Assembly: GCA_030652335.1 (NCBI GenBank)
Contig: JAUSAW010000009.1
Location: 1 to 64,000, forward strand
DNA: 64,000 nt
From: Gammaproteobacteria bacterium
GTDB lineage: Bacteria; Pseudomonadota; Gammaproteobacteria; Francisellales; CACEW01
Reading direction: 5' to 3'
Positions within the stretch are counted from its first letter, which is position 1, and the number at the start of each line of letters is the position of its first letter. Of this stretch, positions 1-10,831 are shown piece after piece. A model generated the notes under the pieces. That model did not search any database and was not told where the DNA came from. It was given only the letters and a program-made list of their open reading frames with translations. The translations under genes were made by a program, and so were the position numbers.

Positions 1-320
1 TGATGATTACCGTCGCGACGAATCGCTTCGATAACTATCTATCCCGTGAACACTTTCGTGAACCAGGATGATTTGTTTTTTTGTATAGCCTCAAATTATT
101 AACAAGTGCCTACACTTAATTGCTTATTGTGATTTTAAAGATCTCGAACCAAACAGTATTTTGTTTGCTCGCTGTCTTGCTAAACAGGAAGTGCCATTAT
201 ACGGATCAAACTCTTCTCGTCAAGTATTTATTTGCAAAAATTTTTAAACGATTTATAAAAGAGTTTTTAAACGGCAAGAACGTTATCTTCTTCTAGAAGG
301 AATCGTATGTCAAGCGTGCA
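1..320. other. Window edge without a recognised gene
   Basis: The first 71 bases may hold the end of a gene entering from the left: a plus-strand frame stays open from the edge to a TGA at 69-71. It is too short to identify. The rest is AT-rich and carries small palindromes, such as CTTCTAGAAG near 290, but no open frame of useful length, no tRNA and no clear terminator. Confidence 0.4.
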
Positions 321-1295
321 TTATATAAAGCATGCATCGATAAGCATACGCAACTCTTCTAAACTTTTGACCGTATAGAATTGCAGATAAACTTCAGGAC
401 CTAGCCCTGCCGCACGAGCATAATATTTACTAAATTGCCGACCTTGCAGTAAGGCACGCGGCTCATTTTCGAGTGCAATTAGCTTTTCGATATGCAATAA
501 AAACAACTTACCTATCTCTATAGAAGATGGCGGTGTAAAGGTCAGGCCCTTGTCATTCGCGCTAAGTTCTGCAAAAAGCCAAGGCTTGCCTGTCGAACCT
601 CGGCCTATCATTGCGCCCGCACAACCTGTCTCCATTAATCGCTGCAATGAAGCATAATTCTTAACATTACCGTTGCCGATTACTGGAATCTTAGAGGCCT
701 GAACTGTGGCAGCGATTTCATCATAGCGCACCTCTGTTTCATAATCTTCGGTCCAATGCCGTCCATGCACCACGATAAAATCGGCGCCGCCATCGTTAAC
801 TGCTTTAATAACATCGGCATTAAATCGATCTCCGCTTTGGCCATCTACTCTAATCTTAATAGAGAGCGGCTTATCGGTGGCCTTGCGTAATGTAGTTACC
901 AACTGATACAGTTTTGAGCTATCGGATAATAGCCGCGAGCCGCAACCGCGATGCCTGACCTTAGGCATAGGGCAGCCACAATTTAAATCGATAAGGTCGG
1001 CCCCGTGTAAGATGGCTATATCGACTGCTCTATGTAATTCTTCTGGATTGGTGCCGGATAATTGAAAACATAAAGGCCCTTCGGTGGCACTCTTATATAT
1101 ATAGCGTTTTGGAGGCTTAGCTAATAATAGGGTTTTGGCTGATACCATTTCAGTGGCGCAATAGGCTAGCTCGCCATATTGCCAAATCATATCGCGAAAT
1201 GGGGCGCAGCTAACTCCTGCCAATGGCGCCTGGATTAAATTGGATTCAAATTGTACACCACCTAAGGTAATAGGCTTAATGAACGTCTGATTCAT
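321..1295 (-). CDS. tRNA-dihydrouridine synthase (Dus family, DusB-like)
   Basis: A flavoenzyme that reduces uridines in the tRNA D-loop to dihydrouridine using FMN and NADPH, in the cytoplasm. The TIM-barrel opens with the FMN-binding QAPLAGVS stretch (residues 22-29). The Dus signature NCGCP is at 105-109, with Cys108 as the expected general acid. HGR and GAMIGRG phosphate-binding motifs follow, and the helical tRNA-binding domain occupies about the last 80 residues. The length of 324 aa is normal. The start is the ATG at 1295, preceded by GAGAAG. The subfamily is uncertain: the catalytic loop reads PKVRHRGCGSRLL rather than the usual KVNRKLAGSALL of DusB. The gene diverges from the ankyrin-like gene across a 190-bp spacer that must hold both promoters. 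Confidence 0.9.
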   Translation of the reverse strand: MNQTFIKPITLGGVQFESNLIQAPLAGVSCAPFRDMIWQYGELAYCATEMVSAKTLLLAKPPKRYIYKSATEGPLCFQLSGTNPEELHRAVDIAILHGADLIDLNCGCPMPKVRHRGCGSRLLSDSSKLYQLVTTLRKATDKPLSIKIRVDGQSGDRFNADVIKAVNDGGADFIVVHGRHWTEDYETEVRYDEIAATVQASKIPVIGNGNVKNYASLQRLMETGCAGAMIGRGSTGKPWLFAELSANDKGLTFTPPSSIEIGKLFLLHIEKLIALENEPRALLQGRQFSKYYARAAGLGPEVYLQFYTVKSLEELRMLIDACFI

Positions 1296-1485
1296 GCACG
1301 CTTCTCAATAGAATTACGAGACTGTACTTGAAGTTTTGGTAATTTTCTAGCCCACAGCAAAAATAAGCTCGCGGGAATGACTCTGCATCAACCTTAGACT
1401 TAATACAACCATAAATGACTGAGCTTGAATCTAGCATAAATAAGATATAACCTGAGAAATAACTTTTAGAAAACAAGAGATTATT

Positions 1486-2784
1486 ATGCTTTGTTACCCA
1501 CTTTTTACACATGATGATGTAGGCCGCCTTATTAAAATATTGAGAGAAGAGCTGCCCAGACTAGAAAGATTGAGCAAAGCAGGCTTGCCAGAAGAAAAAT
1601 TAGCTCTACTAGCAATGGTTGAAGCACAAGAACAATGTGCCATTAATCAAATACTAGCAATTTTAAATACAGAAACCCTTAGCCCTACTGCAAAATTCAA
1701 GACCTTTTCTGCTATAGCAGGTGAAGGCTGTCTAAGTGCACTTCAAGCCCAGCTCGAAGGAACAGAACATCTTAATATCCACATAACACTTCGCACTTAT
1801 AACAGTTTAACTGTGCTATTACTGAAAAAGATGTCCCGCCGTGCAGATTTTTTTGCAAGCAAAGTTAAGAATTCGTGGGGAAGCCCAGTCGATAGTAAGG
1901 AAAGTGATCCATTCATGGGGATAGAAAAAGATAATAATAGACTATGGGTAGAATTGCAGGTGCGCATTCGCCCTGCTATTACTACTGACTTGAGCAAAGA
2001 TGCTTTTCCATTTCATCGAGCCCTAGTATATGGCACTTCAGCGACCGTGGAATTATTATTAAATACAGGCACTGACGTCAATGAAAATGGGAAGTATATT
2101 TATCATACTGAAGCGGAGTTAAGACACAATAGGGTAGCACATGACTTTCTTTTCGATAATGCGGCATACCTTCCTCTGGTCTGTACTATTATTCGTAGAG
2201 AACCTGGCGCAGCTGAAATAACTCGACGATTATTAGCTCGCGGGGCTTATCTAGAGCCACTTAATATGGGATCGATCTTATTTGCGCGTGCAGATGACCC
2301 AGATCCTTTACTAAGAAATCCTGAAATTACCGAAACTCTAAGTCTAATTGCAGCAAAAGCATGCCAAGCACAGCCAATAGGCCTAACAGCTACAGCTCTC
2401 AGGCTAGCTCAATTTCTGACAGCCCCTTTTTCTTCCCCCACTCCCGTTATATTCGACTCTAGCTTACCGGCCCCTTTTGAATCGTTTATAACAAGGTTAG
2501 AAGCAGCTTTTGAAACAATTTTAAGTCGCGGGCAGAGGGAAATCGATATACCACAAAAGGAAGTTGATAAACTATTCTTGTTTTTGGCTAATTTAGGCGT
2601 GAGACTTCCAAGTATTGCTTGTGAGCCTAGTCGATACAGAAGATTAAACCTGGAAACGCAATTAACTATTACAACTGCTGAAGCTTTCTCACGCCGTTCT
2701 GCAGCAGTACGCGCCTGGAAATGTGAATGGCAGCAAAGAGAAGAGGATTCTGCGTGGATGGCAGCTAAAGCGAAGCGAGCTTAA
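1486..2784 (+). CDS. Ankyrin-repeat-like protein, candidate effector
   Basis: A 432-aa protein without signal peptide or membrane segment. Two stretches have ankyrin character: one around residues 175-205 ([20 protein letters not shown] then DVNENG) and one around 225-260 ([20 protein letters not shown] then [12 protein letters not shown]). The flanking helical regions are not recognised, so only degenerate repeats are supported. Such proteins are common in host-associated Legionellales, where many are translocated and bind host proteins; that role here is inference. The ribosome-binding site before the ATG is weak (AAGAGA). The stop overlaps that of the convergent tyrS gene. An alternative is a housekeeping ankyrin protein acting inside the bacterium. 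Confidence 0.7.
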   Translation: MLCYPLFTHDDVGRLIKILREELPRLERLSKAGLPEEKLALLAMVEAQEQCAINQILAILNTETLSPTAKFKTFSAIAGEGCLSALQAQLEGTEHLNIHITLRTYNSLTVLLLKKMSRRADFFASKVKNSWGSPVDSKESDPFMGIEKDNNRLWVELQVRIRPAITTDLSKDAFPFHRALVYGTSATVELLLNTGTDVNENGKYIYHTEAELRHNRVAHDFLFDNAAYLPLVCTIIRREPGAAEITRRLLARGAYLEPLNMGSILFARADDPDPLLRNPEITETLSLIAAKACQAQPIGLTATALRLAQFLTAPFSSPTPVIFDSSLPAPFESFITRLEAAFETILSRGQREIDIPQKEVDKLFLFLANLGVRLPSIACEPSRYRRLNLETQLTITTAEAFSRRSAAVRAWKCEWQQREEDSAWMAAKAKRA

Positions 2785-3977
2785 GTTAATTTAATTCTGG
2801 CGAACTTGCGCTTACCGACTTGGCAAACATATTCTTGCCCCGACTGTAATACAAAATCGCGAGCGCTGATTTTTTCGCCGTTTACTTTTACGCCACCCTG
2901 TTCAATCATCCTAAAGGCTTCGGATGTTCCTTCGACTAAACCGGCAGACTTTAAGGCATTAGCGATAAGCAGCCCTTCACTAGGCGAGCTTAACTCTATT
3001 GATGGCATCTCATCCGGGATCTGATTTTTTTGAAAGCGCTGAGTGAAATCACAATAAGCTCCATCGGCGGCGGCTTTATCGTGAAAGCGCTCCACTAGCT
3101 CCATGGCTAAAGCGACTTTAATATCACGAGGATTTTTGCCTTCTGCCACTTCTTGCTTTAATGCGGCGATATCACTTAAAGATTTAAAGCTTAACAAATC
3201 ATAGTAGCGCCACATTAATGTATCGGAGATAGACATAATCTTACCGAAGATCTCCGTCGCAGGATCGGCGATACCGATATAGTTACCTAAGGATTTTGAC
3301 ATCTTATTGACGCCATCCAAGCCTTCCAATAAAGGCATGGTAATAATAACCTGTGGCTCCATTCCATTATGCTTTTGCTGTTCACGGCCCATTAATACGT
3401 TAAACTTTTGATCGGTGCCGCCTAATTCGATATCGGCTTTCATGGCAACGGAATCATAGCCTTGCAATAAGGGATATAGAAATTCATGGATGGCGATCGA
3501 CTGGTTCGCGGCATAACGCTTGGAAAAATCATCCCGCTCCATCATCCGCGCCACGGTTGAACTGGCTGCCAGCTTAATCATATCCGCGCCGCTAAAGGCA
3601 TTTAACCAGGTGGAGTTAAACATCACCTCGGTTTTATCGGGATCGAGTATTTTAAAAACTTGGGCCTTATAGGACTTGGCGTTTTCTAAGACTTCTTCTG
3701 GGCTTAGCGCCTTACGTGTCACATTTTTGCCAGTGGGATCGCCGATCATGCCGGTAAAGTCGCCGATTAGAAACATAATATGATGGCCCAAATCTTGCAA
3801 TTGACGCATCTTATTTAATAAGACCGTATGACCTAAATGCAGATCTGGCGCCGTCGGGTCAAAGCCGGCTTTCACTCGAAGCGGTTTGCCCTTTTTTAAT
3901 TTTTCAATAAGCTCAGCTTCGGGGATAATTTCCTCGACGCCACGTTTAATAATCTCTAATGTTTTTTCGATTTGCAT
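2781..3977 (-). CDS. tyrS: Tyrosyl-tRNA synthetase
   Basis: A class I aminoacyl-tRNA synthetase that charges tRNA-Tyr in the cytoplasm. The HIGH-type motif HLGH is at residues 47-50 and KMSKS at 225-229. The tyrosine-binding region contains [19 protein letters not shown]. The last 60 residues form an S4-type RNA-binding domain. At 398 aa it matches the TyrZ-like branch rather than the longer E. coli type. It is transcribed divergently from anmK with 70 bp between them, and its stop codon overlaps that of the convergent ankyrin-like gene. Confidence 0.97.
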   Translation of the reverse strand: MQIEKTLEIIKRGVEEIIPEAELIEKLKKGKPLRVKAGFDPTAPDLHLGHTVLLNKMRQLQDLGHHIMFLIGDFTGMIGDPTGKNVTRKALSPEEVLENAKSYKAQVFKILDPDKTEVMFNSTWLNAFSGADMIKLAASSTVARMMERDDFSKRYAANQSIAIHEFLYPLLQGYDSVAMKADIELGGTDQKFNVLMGREQQKHNGMEPQVIITMPLLEGLDGVNKMSKSLGNYIGIADPATEIFGKIMSISDTLMWRYYDLLSFKSLSDIAALKQEVAEGKNPRDIKVALAMELVERFHDKAAADGAYCDFTQRFQKNQIPDEMPSIELSSPSEGLLIANALKSAGLVEGTSEAFRMIEQGGVKVNGEKISARDFVLQSGQEYVCQVGKRKFARIKLT

Positions 3978-4047
3978 AATGAACCTAATTCAATTTTTCA
4001 ATTCTGAGTATACTATAGAATAATGCAAAACTTAGCGAGAATGCAAA

Positions 4048-5193
4048 ATGTCTGAATCCAAAAAACTCTATATAGGCGTCATGTCTGGCACCAGTTTAGA
4101 TGGCATCGATTGCGTGCTAGTGAATTTCAATGGCAAAAAAATGCAGCTAATAGCTGGACTTCATATGGCTTATCCCAAAGCACTGCGCGAAAAACTACTT
4201 AAGCTTTGCCAAGATTTCACTATTAACGTAAAAGACCTGGGCTGCCTACACACCGAGCTTGCTGAGAACTATAGCCTAGCGATCAATGCCCTACTGAATA
4301 ATACTAAAACCCCTGCCGCTAAAGTGTGCGCCATCGGTAATCACGGCCAGACTATTTATCATTATCCAGAAGGGAAATTTCCTTTTACTATGCAGATTGG
4401 TAATGCCGCTGTCATAGCGGCGAGAACCGGCATTCCGGTCGTGGCTGATTTTAGAAGCATGGATATGGCTATGGGCGGCCAAGGCGCACCCTTAGTCCCA
4501 GCCTTTCACCTTTCAGTATTTGCTAAAAAAGCTAAAAATATTGCCGTGGTGAATATAGGTGGCATGGCTAATGTAACGCTATTAAGCTCCTGGATTCCCG
4601 ATCGAGCCGGCAATGACAACAAGAATTCAATTTTAGGCTTCGACACCGGCCCAGGTAATGTATTGATGGACGCCTGGATCCAGCTTCATAAAAAACAGCC
4701 CTTTGATAAAAATGGCGCCTGGGCGAAATCCGGCAAACTGAATATGGATTTATTAAAAGCCCTAATGTCTGAGCCCTTCTTTAAACGTAAACCGCCGAAA
4801 AGCACCGGGCGCGAACTCTTTAATCTAAACTGGCTTAAATCGAAATTAGTGAAATTTAAAGGCATACAGTTCGAAGATGTGCAAGCCACCCTATTAGAAT
4901 TTACCGCTCAAACGATCACCCTTGGAATGAAGCTCGCCAAATTTAAGGCCGACGAGATTTATATCTGCGGAGGTGGCGCATTCAATCATACCTTAATGTT
5001 AAGGATTGCTGCTCTAAACCCAGAAGCCAATGTCGATACTAGCAGCAAACTCGGTATCGACCCAAGCTGGATTGAAGCCATGGCCTTTGCTTGGCTGGCC
5101 AAACAAACCATGGAAGGCAAGCCTGGAAATCTTCCTAGCGTCACCGGAGCAAAACAAGCTTGTATTTTAGGCGCAGTCTATTCGCCCCACTAA
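4048..5193 (+). CDS. anmK: Anhydro-N-acetylmuramic acid kinase
   Basis: Phosphorylates and opens 1,6-anhydro-MurNAc released from recycled peptidoglycan, giving MurNAc-6-phosphate. The sugar-kinase ATP motif GVMSGTSLDG is at residues 10-19, the GGQGAPLVPAFH block is near 143, FDTGPGN near 198, and the PGNLPSVTGA tail motif is present. Relative to the E. coli protein as recalled, it has about 10-15 extra residues (SSWIPDRAGNDNKNS, 180-194) between the NIGGMAN and FDTGPGN motifs; this DNA looks like a palindromic repeat, annotated separately. The frame is intact, so the enzyme is probably functional. Confidence 0.96.
   Translation: MSESKKLYIGVMSGTSLDGIDCVLVNFNGKKMQLIAGLHMAYPKALREKLLKLCQDFTINVKDLGCLHTELAENYSLAINALLNNTKTPAAKVCAIGNHGQTIYHYPEGKFPFTMQIGNAAVIAARTGIPVVADFRSMDMAMGGQGAPLVPAFHLSVFAKKAKNIAVVNIGGMANVTLLSSWIPDRAGNDNKNSILGFDTGPGNVLMDAWIQLHKKQPFDKNGAWAKSGKLNMDLLKALMSEPFFKRKPPKSTGRELFNLNWLKSKLVKFKGIQFEDVQATLLEFTAQTITLGMKLAKFKADEIYICGGGAFNHTLMLRIAALNPEANVDTSSKLGIDPSWIEAMAFAWLAKQTMEGKPGNLPSVTGAKQACILGAVYSPH
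4585..4629 (+). repeat. In-frame palindromic repeat insertion within anmK
   Basis: This 45-base stretch translates as SSWIPDRAGNDNKNS and carries the partly palindromic core GGATTCCCGATCGAGCCGGC followed by AATGAC. The pattern matches the intergenic REP-like type seen near 31071 (CCTCGATCAAGTCGAGG) and near 57540 (GGATCCCCGCATTCGCGAGG). It lies in a loop between two conserved kinase motifs where the E. coli protein is shorter. Confidence 0.65.
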
Positions 5194-5210
5194 ATTCCTT
5201 ATAAATAAAC

Positions 5211-5239
5211 TTGACATTTTAATTAAATTATATGATATT
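5211..5239 (+). promoter_or_regulatory. Sigma-70 type promoter
   Basis: A perfect TTGACA at 5211-5216 is followed after 17 bp by GATATT at 5234-5239. It lies 40 bp upstream of the small membrane-protein gene that starts at 5282 with a good AGAGGAAG ribosome-binding site. Confidence 0.6.
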
Positions 5240-5281
5240 ACTCACAATTAATGATTAAATAATAAAAAAAGAGGAAGCATT

Positions 5282-5632
5282 ATGGCATATGGAACTGTAC
5301 TTAATCTTTTAACTGCCTCATTGGCCCCATCCACAAATCCCTCGGCCAGCCCAAGCCCCTCGCCCCATTCTCCTCAAGACTTTAAGGGTAGCTTACCTGG
5401 GATCCTACTTTTTTGTACTGCAGCTTCCATTTTTTCAATCTGCATAGTAATGCAGACCGTCAAAAAATGTAGAGACATAGGAAAAAACCCCGCTGTAAAT
5501 AACAACACGACCGCACTTTTAAGTGCTGGAGATCCAGTTTCAATCTGCCGTGAGCAAAGCGCCCTTATTATAGCGAATGCAGCTCTTAGCGATGACCCAA
5601 AGGCCATGACTTTAGAACTTAATATGATATAG
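5282..5632 (+). CDS. Small single-pass membrane protein, unknown
   Basis: A 116-aa protein not recognised from any family. A Ser/Pro-rich N-terminus (residues 15-32) precedes one hydrophobic segment (about 38-60), then a basic stop-transfer patch (KKCRD) and a polar tail containing NNTTALLSAGD. The order of extracytoplasmic N-terminus, membrane segment and tail with a leucine-pair motif resembles the six-gene family at 6.9-13.4 kb. However, this protein lacks the four-cysteine domain, so kinship is only suggested. The start has a strong ribosome-binding site and a TTGACA promoter. It ends 4 bp before the convergent erpA stop. Confidence 0.7.
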   Translation: MAYGTVLNLLTASLAPSTNPSASPSPSPHSPQDFKGSLPGILLFCTAASIFSICIVMQTVKKCRDIGKNPAVNNNTTALLSAGDPVSICREQSALIIANAALSDDPKAMTLELNMI

Positions 5633-5636
5633 TTTA

Positions 5637-5972
5637 TTAAGCCGAAAAGGATGATCCGCAGCCACAAGTGGTTTTAGCATTGGGGTTGCGGATAATAAAT
5701 TGAGAACCGTTTACATCTTCTTTATAATCGATTTCAGAATTAGCCAAATATTGAAAGCTCATCGGATCGATCAATAGGGTTACCCCGTTTTTTTCAATCT
5801 TAAAGTCATCTTCGGCCACTTCCTCATCAAAGGTAAAGCCATATTGAAAGCCCGAACAACCGCCACCTGTTATATAAGCGCGAAAATGCAATTTAGGATT
5901 GGCTTCTTCTTCGATTAGTGCCTTCACTTTATTGGCGGCGCTATCGGTAAAATTGATTAATGTCTGTTCCAT
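5637..5972 (-). CDS. erpA: Iron-sulfur cluster insertion protein ErpA
   Basis: An A-type carrier that delivers Fe-S clusters to apoproteins, including isoprenoid-synthesis enzymes. The 111-aa protein has the three cluster-binding cysteines of the family: one in [11 protein letters not shown] and two in the C-terminal TCGCGSSF. The C-terminal block [15 protein letters not shown] matches E. coli ErpA closely, which separates it from IscA and SufA. It lies 16 bp downstream of rsmI on the same strand; a GGAGAT ribosome-binding site precedes its ATG. Confidence 0.96.
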   Translation of the reverse strand: MEQTLINFTDSAANKVKALIEEEANPKLHFRAYITGGGCSGFQYGFTFDEEVAEDDFKIEKNGVTLLIDPMSFQYLANSEIDYKEDVNGSQFIIRNPNAKTTCGCGSSFSA

Positions 5973-5988
5973 ATAAATCTCCTTTGGC

Positions 5989-6840
5989 TTAATTATCCGG
6001 TTTTTGGATGCTTAAAGCCAGCTCATAGAGCGTGTTTTTGCTTTGACCCGTCAGCTCAACGGCTATTTTAACCGCCTGCTTTAAGGGCAATTCAACCAAT
6101 AAAATTGTAAGCACTTTTTCGCATTCTGCTAGCACCGCATCGGCCGTCTCTTCCTGCTGATGACCCGCTATCAATACCGCGAATTCGCCTTTTTGCCTGA
6201 CAGGCTCATCGCTAAGCCACGTTAGGATATCGCTTGCCTTACCTGAGATAATGGATTCGAATGCCTTGGTTAACTCTTTAGCTAAAACTACTTCACGCTC
6301 AGGCATCACTACCTGTAAATCGCTAAGCATATCGACAATGCGATGCGTGGATTCATAAAAGATAATCGTTGAGGTTTCACCCTTTAAAGCGCTAAACCGA
6401 TCCTGACGGGCCTTGGACTTGGCCGGCAAAAAACCTTCGAAACGGAACTTATCGGTAGGCAAACCAGATGCTGATAAGGCGGTAATTAAGGCGCAAGCAC
6501 CAGGCAAGGCCACGATTGGAATATTATGTGCGCGAAGCTCACGAATTAATACGAAGCCAGGATCGCTAATTAAAGGCGTGCCGGCATCGCTTATTAAGCC
6601 CAGGTTTTTACCCTTTTGAAGCATCTCTAAAATTTTATGTAAGCTTTCGCGTTCATTATGCTCGTGATAGGCCATGACAGTTTTTTGAATACCGAAATGC
6701 GCCAGCAATGGCTTACTATGGCGGGTATCCTCGCATAAAATCATATCGACCGCACTTAGGGTTTCTATGGCTCGCAAGGTGATATCGCCCAAATTACCGA
6801 TGGGCGTTGGGATAATATAAAGCGTTCCTGACTGCTGCAC
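5989..6840 (-). CDS. rsmI: 16S rRNA (cytidine1402-2'-O)-methyltransferase
   Basis: Methylates the ribose of C1402 in the 16S rRNA decoding centre using S-adenosylmethionine. It has the tetrapyrrole-methylase fold with N-terminal [18 protein letters not shown], the CEDTRHS motif near residue 36, [12 protein letters not shown] near 95 and [16 protein letters not shown] near 125. The length of 283 aa is typical. In E. coli this gene (yraL) sits beside lpoA-yraN-diaA. Here yraN and diaA follow, but the place of lpoA is taken by an unrelated membrane-protein gene on the opposite strand. Confidence 0.96.
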   Translation of the reverse strand: MQQSGTLYIIPTPIGNLGDITLRAIETLSAVDMILCEDTRHSKPLLAHFGIQKTVMAYHEHNERESLHKILEMLQKGKNLGLISDAGTPLISDPGFVLIRELRAHNIPIVALPGACALITALSASGLPTDKFRFEGFLPAKSKARQDRFSALKGETSTIIFYESTHRIVDMLSDLQVVMPEREVVLAKELTKAFESIISGKASDILTWLSDEPVRQKGEFAVLIAGHQQEETADAVLAECEKVLTILLVELPLKQAVKIAVELTGQSKNTLYELALSIQKPDN

Positions 6841-6910
6841 TTTCGCCTCTATCTATTCTTTTCAAAATTAGCGGCTATTCTATCACAGTCAAAAACCATA
6901 AACCGAATTA

Positions 6911-7714
6911 CTAAGAATTACACGCCCCTGGTAAATCAGGATTTTCTTGTCCACTTCCCTCATTCACAGAATAATGCATAGTGGATATATATAATGAGCC
7001 GCGAGTGGACCCCTCATTGCTAACTCTCTGCACTTCCTGTCCAGCCCCCTCAAAAGACGCCTCTGGTGCTAAGAATTCACCAGTCCAAGCTAAAGCAGAA
7101 TTTTCTCGCACTGCTATAAACTGTGACATAGGGATCGTAACTTCAGGAGAATCAGCTGACCCACTATTACTATCAACTGGTTCATTATTAAATTCCGCTC
7201 TTGCTTCTACAATATTTGTCGGTCTTGTTAAATCGCCTTCCCTAATCATCGCAAGTACGCATGCTACTATAATCAGTAAAATAATTCCCCCTACAAGAGC
7301 GCTCTCCATGGCACCACAAGAAGGGAAAGGGTCGCAACTCGGCTCTGGCGGTAAATAACAAGGGTCCAATTCCGATAGTAATGCAAGCAAACACGCGCCC
7401 CAATTGTTATAAACATAGCCACGAGCATCTTGCAAAATTATTATTTCAGGATTGCGTACACAATCATCACTCTTACTAATTTGAATGTACTCTATAATAT
7501 TAGTAGGGGGCACTATTTGTATTTCAGGGCAGAACGTAGTTACATTAAGCATGAATTGATCAAATAATTTTGAACGTTCTAACGCTGATCTTCTAGCCGA
7601 TACGATCCAATAATTTACCTGGTCAGGATCTCTTACAAAACCAAAAGGTGGGTTACTAGTATCGCCATCCACATAAGGGTTATCATCATGAATATTTTGA
7701 GCATCCGTGTACAT
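6911..7714 (-). CDS. Four-cysteine single-pass membrane protein (family member 6)
   Basis: A 267-aa member of the local six-gene family; function unknown. The N-terminal domain (about 20-125) aligns by eye with its paralogues: an FGFVRDPDQVNYW start, a helix ending VTTFC, and a later GACLLALL...C segment. The conserved cysteines are C62, C85, C108 and C119; extra cysteines at 127 and 133 lie before the membrane segment (about 139-157). The tail of about 110 residues is acidic and Ser-rich. There is no signal peptide; charge distribution suggests N-out, C-in. The start has a strong ATAGGAGA ribosome-binding site. It occupies the position that lpoA holds in enteric genomes, but on the opposite strand. 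Confidence 0.85.
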   Translation of the reverse strand: MYTDAQNIHDDNPYVDGDTSNPPFGFVRDPDQVNYWIVSARRSALERSKLFDQFMLNVTTFCPEIQIVPPTNIIEYIQISKSDDCVRNPEIIILQDARGYVYNNWGACLLALLSELDPCYLPPEPSCDPFPSCGAMESALVGGIILLIIVACVLAMIREGDLTRPTNIVEARAEFNNEPVDSNSGSADSPEVTIPMSQFIAVRENSALAWTGEFLAPEASFEGAGQEVQRVSNEGSTRGSLYISTMHYSVNEGSGQENPDLPGACNS

Positions 7715-7930
7715 AAAAATCTCCTATAATCCATTAATTAAATTTGCTTCCAGGCGCTACTGAGCCAAAGTATATAAAAATAATATGCCGCATGCCATTA
7801 GTTATCAGCCGCTATTATTTACCAGCCTTGAAATCCTAACGCTACAACGCTTTTAAAAACGATAGGTACTCCAGTTGCAATCTGATCATTTATATTCATA
7901 ATGGGTATTATTTGATCAGCCTGGAGTGCA

Positions 7931-8263
7931 ATGAGCCGAATAATAGGAAATAAAAAAGAAATAATAGCCCTGCAATTTTTACATAAAAACGGCTTAAAGC
8001 TACTTACTCGAAATTTTCATAGCCGCTTTGGTGAAATCGATTTAATCATGGAGGATGGGGAAACCATCGTATTTGTTGAGGTGCGCTACCGTCGCTCTGC
8101 CCGTTTTGGTACAAGCGCCGAGAGCATCGATTATCACAAGCAGCAGCGCCTTATCAAGACTGCACAATTTTATTTACTGCGCTATCCACATAATAAAGCC
8201 TGCCGCTTTGATGTCATTGCTATCGACCAATCCCTGCAATGGATACGAAATGCTTTTAGCTAG
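7931..8263 (+). CDS. yraN: UPF0102 family protein YraN
   Basis: A 110-aa member of the YraN family, which has an Endonuclease_5-like, PD-(D/E)XK-type fold; its cellular role is poorly known. The motif pattern is GEIDLIMEDGETIVFVEVRYR (residues 36-56), with the acidic and EVR residues expected in such a fold, followed by CRFDVIAI. It belongs to the conserved rsmI-yraN-diaA locus and ends overlapping the stop of the convergent membrane-family gene by 8 bp, so the two are packed tail to tail. Confidence 0.93.
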   Translation: MSRIIGNKKEIIALQFLHKNGLKLLTRNFHSRFGEIDLIMEDGETIVFVEVRYRRSARFGTSAESIDYHKQQRLIKTAQFYLLRYPHNKACRFDVIAIDQSLQWIRNAFS

Positions 8264-8906
8264 GCGCTACATCTCCATGTTCGTCATGATAGGAAACAGA
8301 GGATATAGAGGAAGTAGCTTCTGGATCTGAATTATCTATTTCATCCCGCTGTGGATACATGGGATTTGTTACTCTGCCCAATTCAATTCCTTCTCGATGT
8401 GCTCCATTGGCTAAACGAAAAGCTTGTGCAGAATTAGAAGGATAGATCGAACTCCTATATTTCAGCGCGCAGCCAATACAGAGCAATGCCACCAATACTG
8501 CACCAGCAATACCTCCGACCATCAAAATATAACCGAGTGAGTCTATGGTGTTATTGTCACGAGCTGGAGCGGGTGGAAATGGCTGATAAGTAGGTTGAAT
8601 CTCAGCACATTTGCCATTAAAACTCAATAAAAAATCAAGCATACATGAACCGTTATCATTAGGGATCTCTGAATGAGTAAAATTCTGCTCAAGCACAACA
8701 GCACCCGCCGGATATGAGCAGTCAAGAGACCCAAGCAAATTATAAGTTTGTGTTGGCAGAGCGGAAGACTCAATGGGGCTAAGCCCTAAACAGACATTAG
8801 TAACATTGCTTATAAATTGCATAAACAGCCCGAGTGATAAGCTACCCGGCCTTGCTGAATAATACGTTCCTTCCGAGTCAACATAACATCTTAATGCATT
8901 AAACAT
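8256..8906 (-). CDS. Four-cysteine single-pass membrane protein (family member 5)
   Basis: A 216-aa family member of unknown function. The frame is open further upstream, to 9005, but AAGGAAGG lies 6 nt before the ATG at 8906, so translation should begin with MFNALRCYVDSEG. The domain has YVDSEGTYY, then FISNVTNVCLGLSP (C39), C63, NGSC (C88) and C100, matching the paralogues motif by motif. The membrane segment is about 123-147, followed by KYRSS and a polar tail ending in a Ser-rich stretch. It is inserted between yraN and diaA on the opposite strand. Confidence 0.85.
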   Translation of the reverse strand: MFNALRCYVDSEGTYYSARPGSLSLGLFMQFISNVTNVCLGLSPIESSALPTQTYNLLGSLDCSYPAGAVVLEQNFTHSEIPNDNGSCMLDFLLSFNGKCAEIQPTYQPFPPAPARDNNTIDSLGYILMVGGIAGAVLVALLCIGCALKYRSSIYPSNSAQAFRLANGAHREGIELGRVTNPMYPQRDEIDNSDPEATSSISSVSYHDEHGDVAPS

Positions 8907-8940
8907 AATACCTTCCTTGGTAGTTAATTCTAATGCTGGC

Positions 8941-8969
8941 ATTATCCTTGAGCCACTGATCGCATACAA
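8941..8969 (-). promoter_or_regulatory. Promoter of family member 5
   Basis: Read on the minus strand: TTGTAT (8964-8969), a 17-bp spacer, and GATAAT (8941-8946), about 34 bp before the ATG at 8906. The -10 hexamer is the same GATAAT used by the three tandem paralogues. Confidence 0.55.
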
Positions 8970-9038
8970 CAACAATCTAACAGAATGATTATAGTTTGAC
9001 GTCAAGGCAATAAATCATCAAAATACATGATTACTTAA

Positions 9039-10675
<1,637 letters not shown>

Positions 10676-10779
10676 AACATGACTCCTTTCACGCTTATAA
10701 AATGATCATTGATAGAATACTTAGAAACCCCATCAGAAGCTAGTATGTTAAAATACTAAGCTCTATAACTTAGACATAC

Positions 10780-10800
10780 AAAAGCCCGGAACACCCGGGT
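10780..10800 (-). terminator. Rho-independent terminator of family member 1
   Basis: On the minus strand ACCCGGGTGTTCCGGGCTTTTG forms a CCCGG/CCGGG hairpin followed by four T. It lies about 32 bp after the stop of the gene at 10832. Confidence 0.7.
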
Positions 10801-10831
10801 AGACTAATAAAAACAAACTTTAGGAGCTTGA

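Noticed and set aside
1..71. Possible C-terminus of an upstream plus-strand gene
   Set aside because: Two frames stay open from the edge to stops at 32-34 and 69-71, and neither short peptide can be identified; not enough to call a gene.
1276..1512. 78-codon minus-strand frame before the ankyrin-like gene
   Set aside because: It overlaps the dus start and the ankyrin gene start, has no good ribosome-binding site and no recognisable sequence.
8907..9005. N-terminal extension of family member 5 to 9005
   Set aside because: A strong ribosome-binding site at the internal ATG (8906) and alignment with paralogues show that the extension is untranslated; it also contains the promoter.
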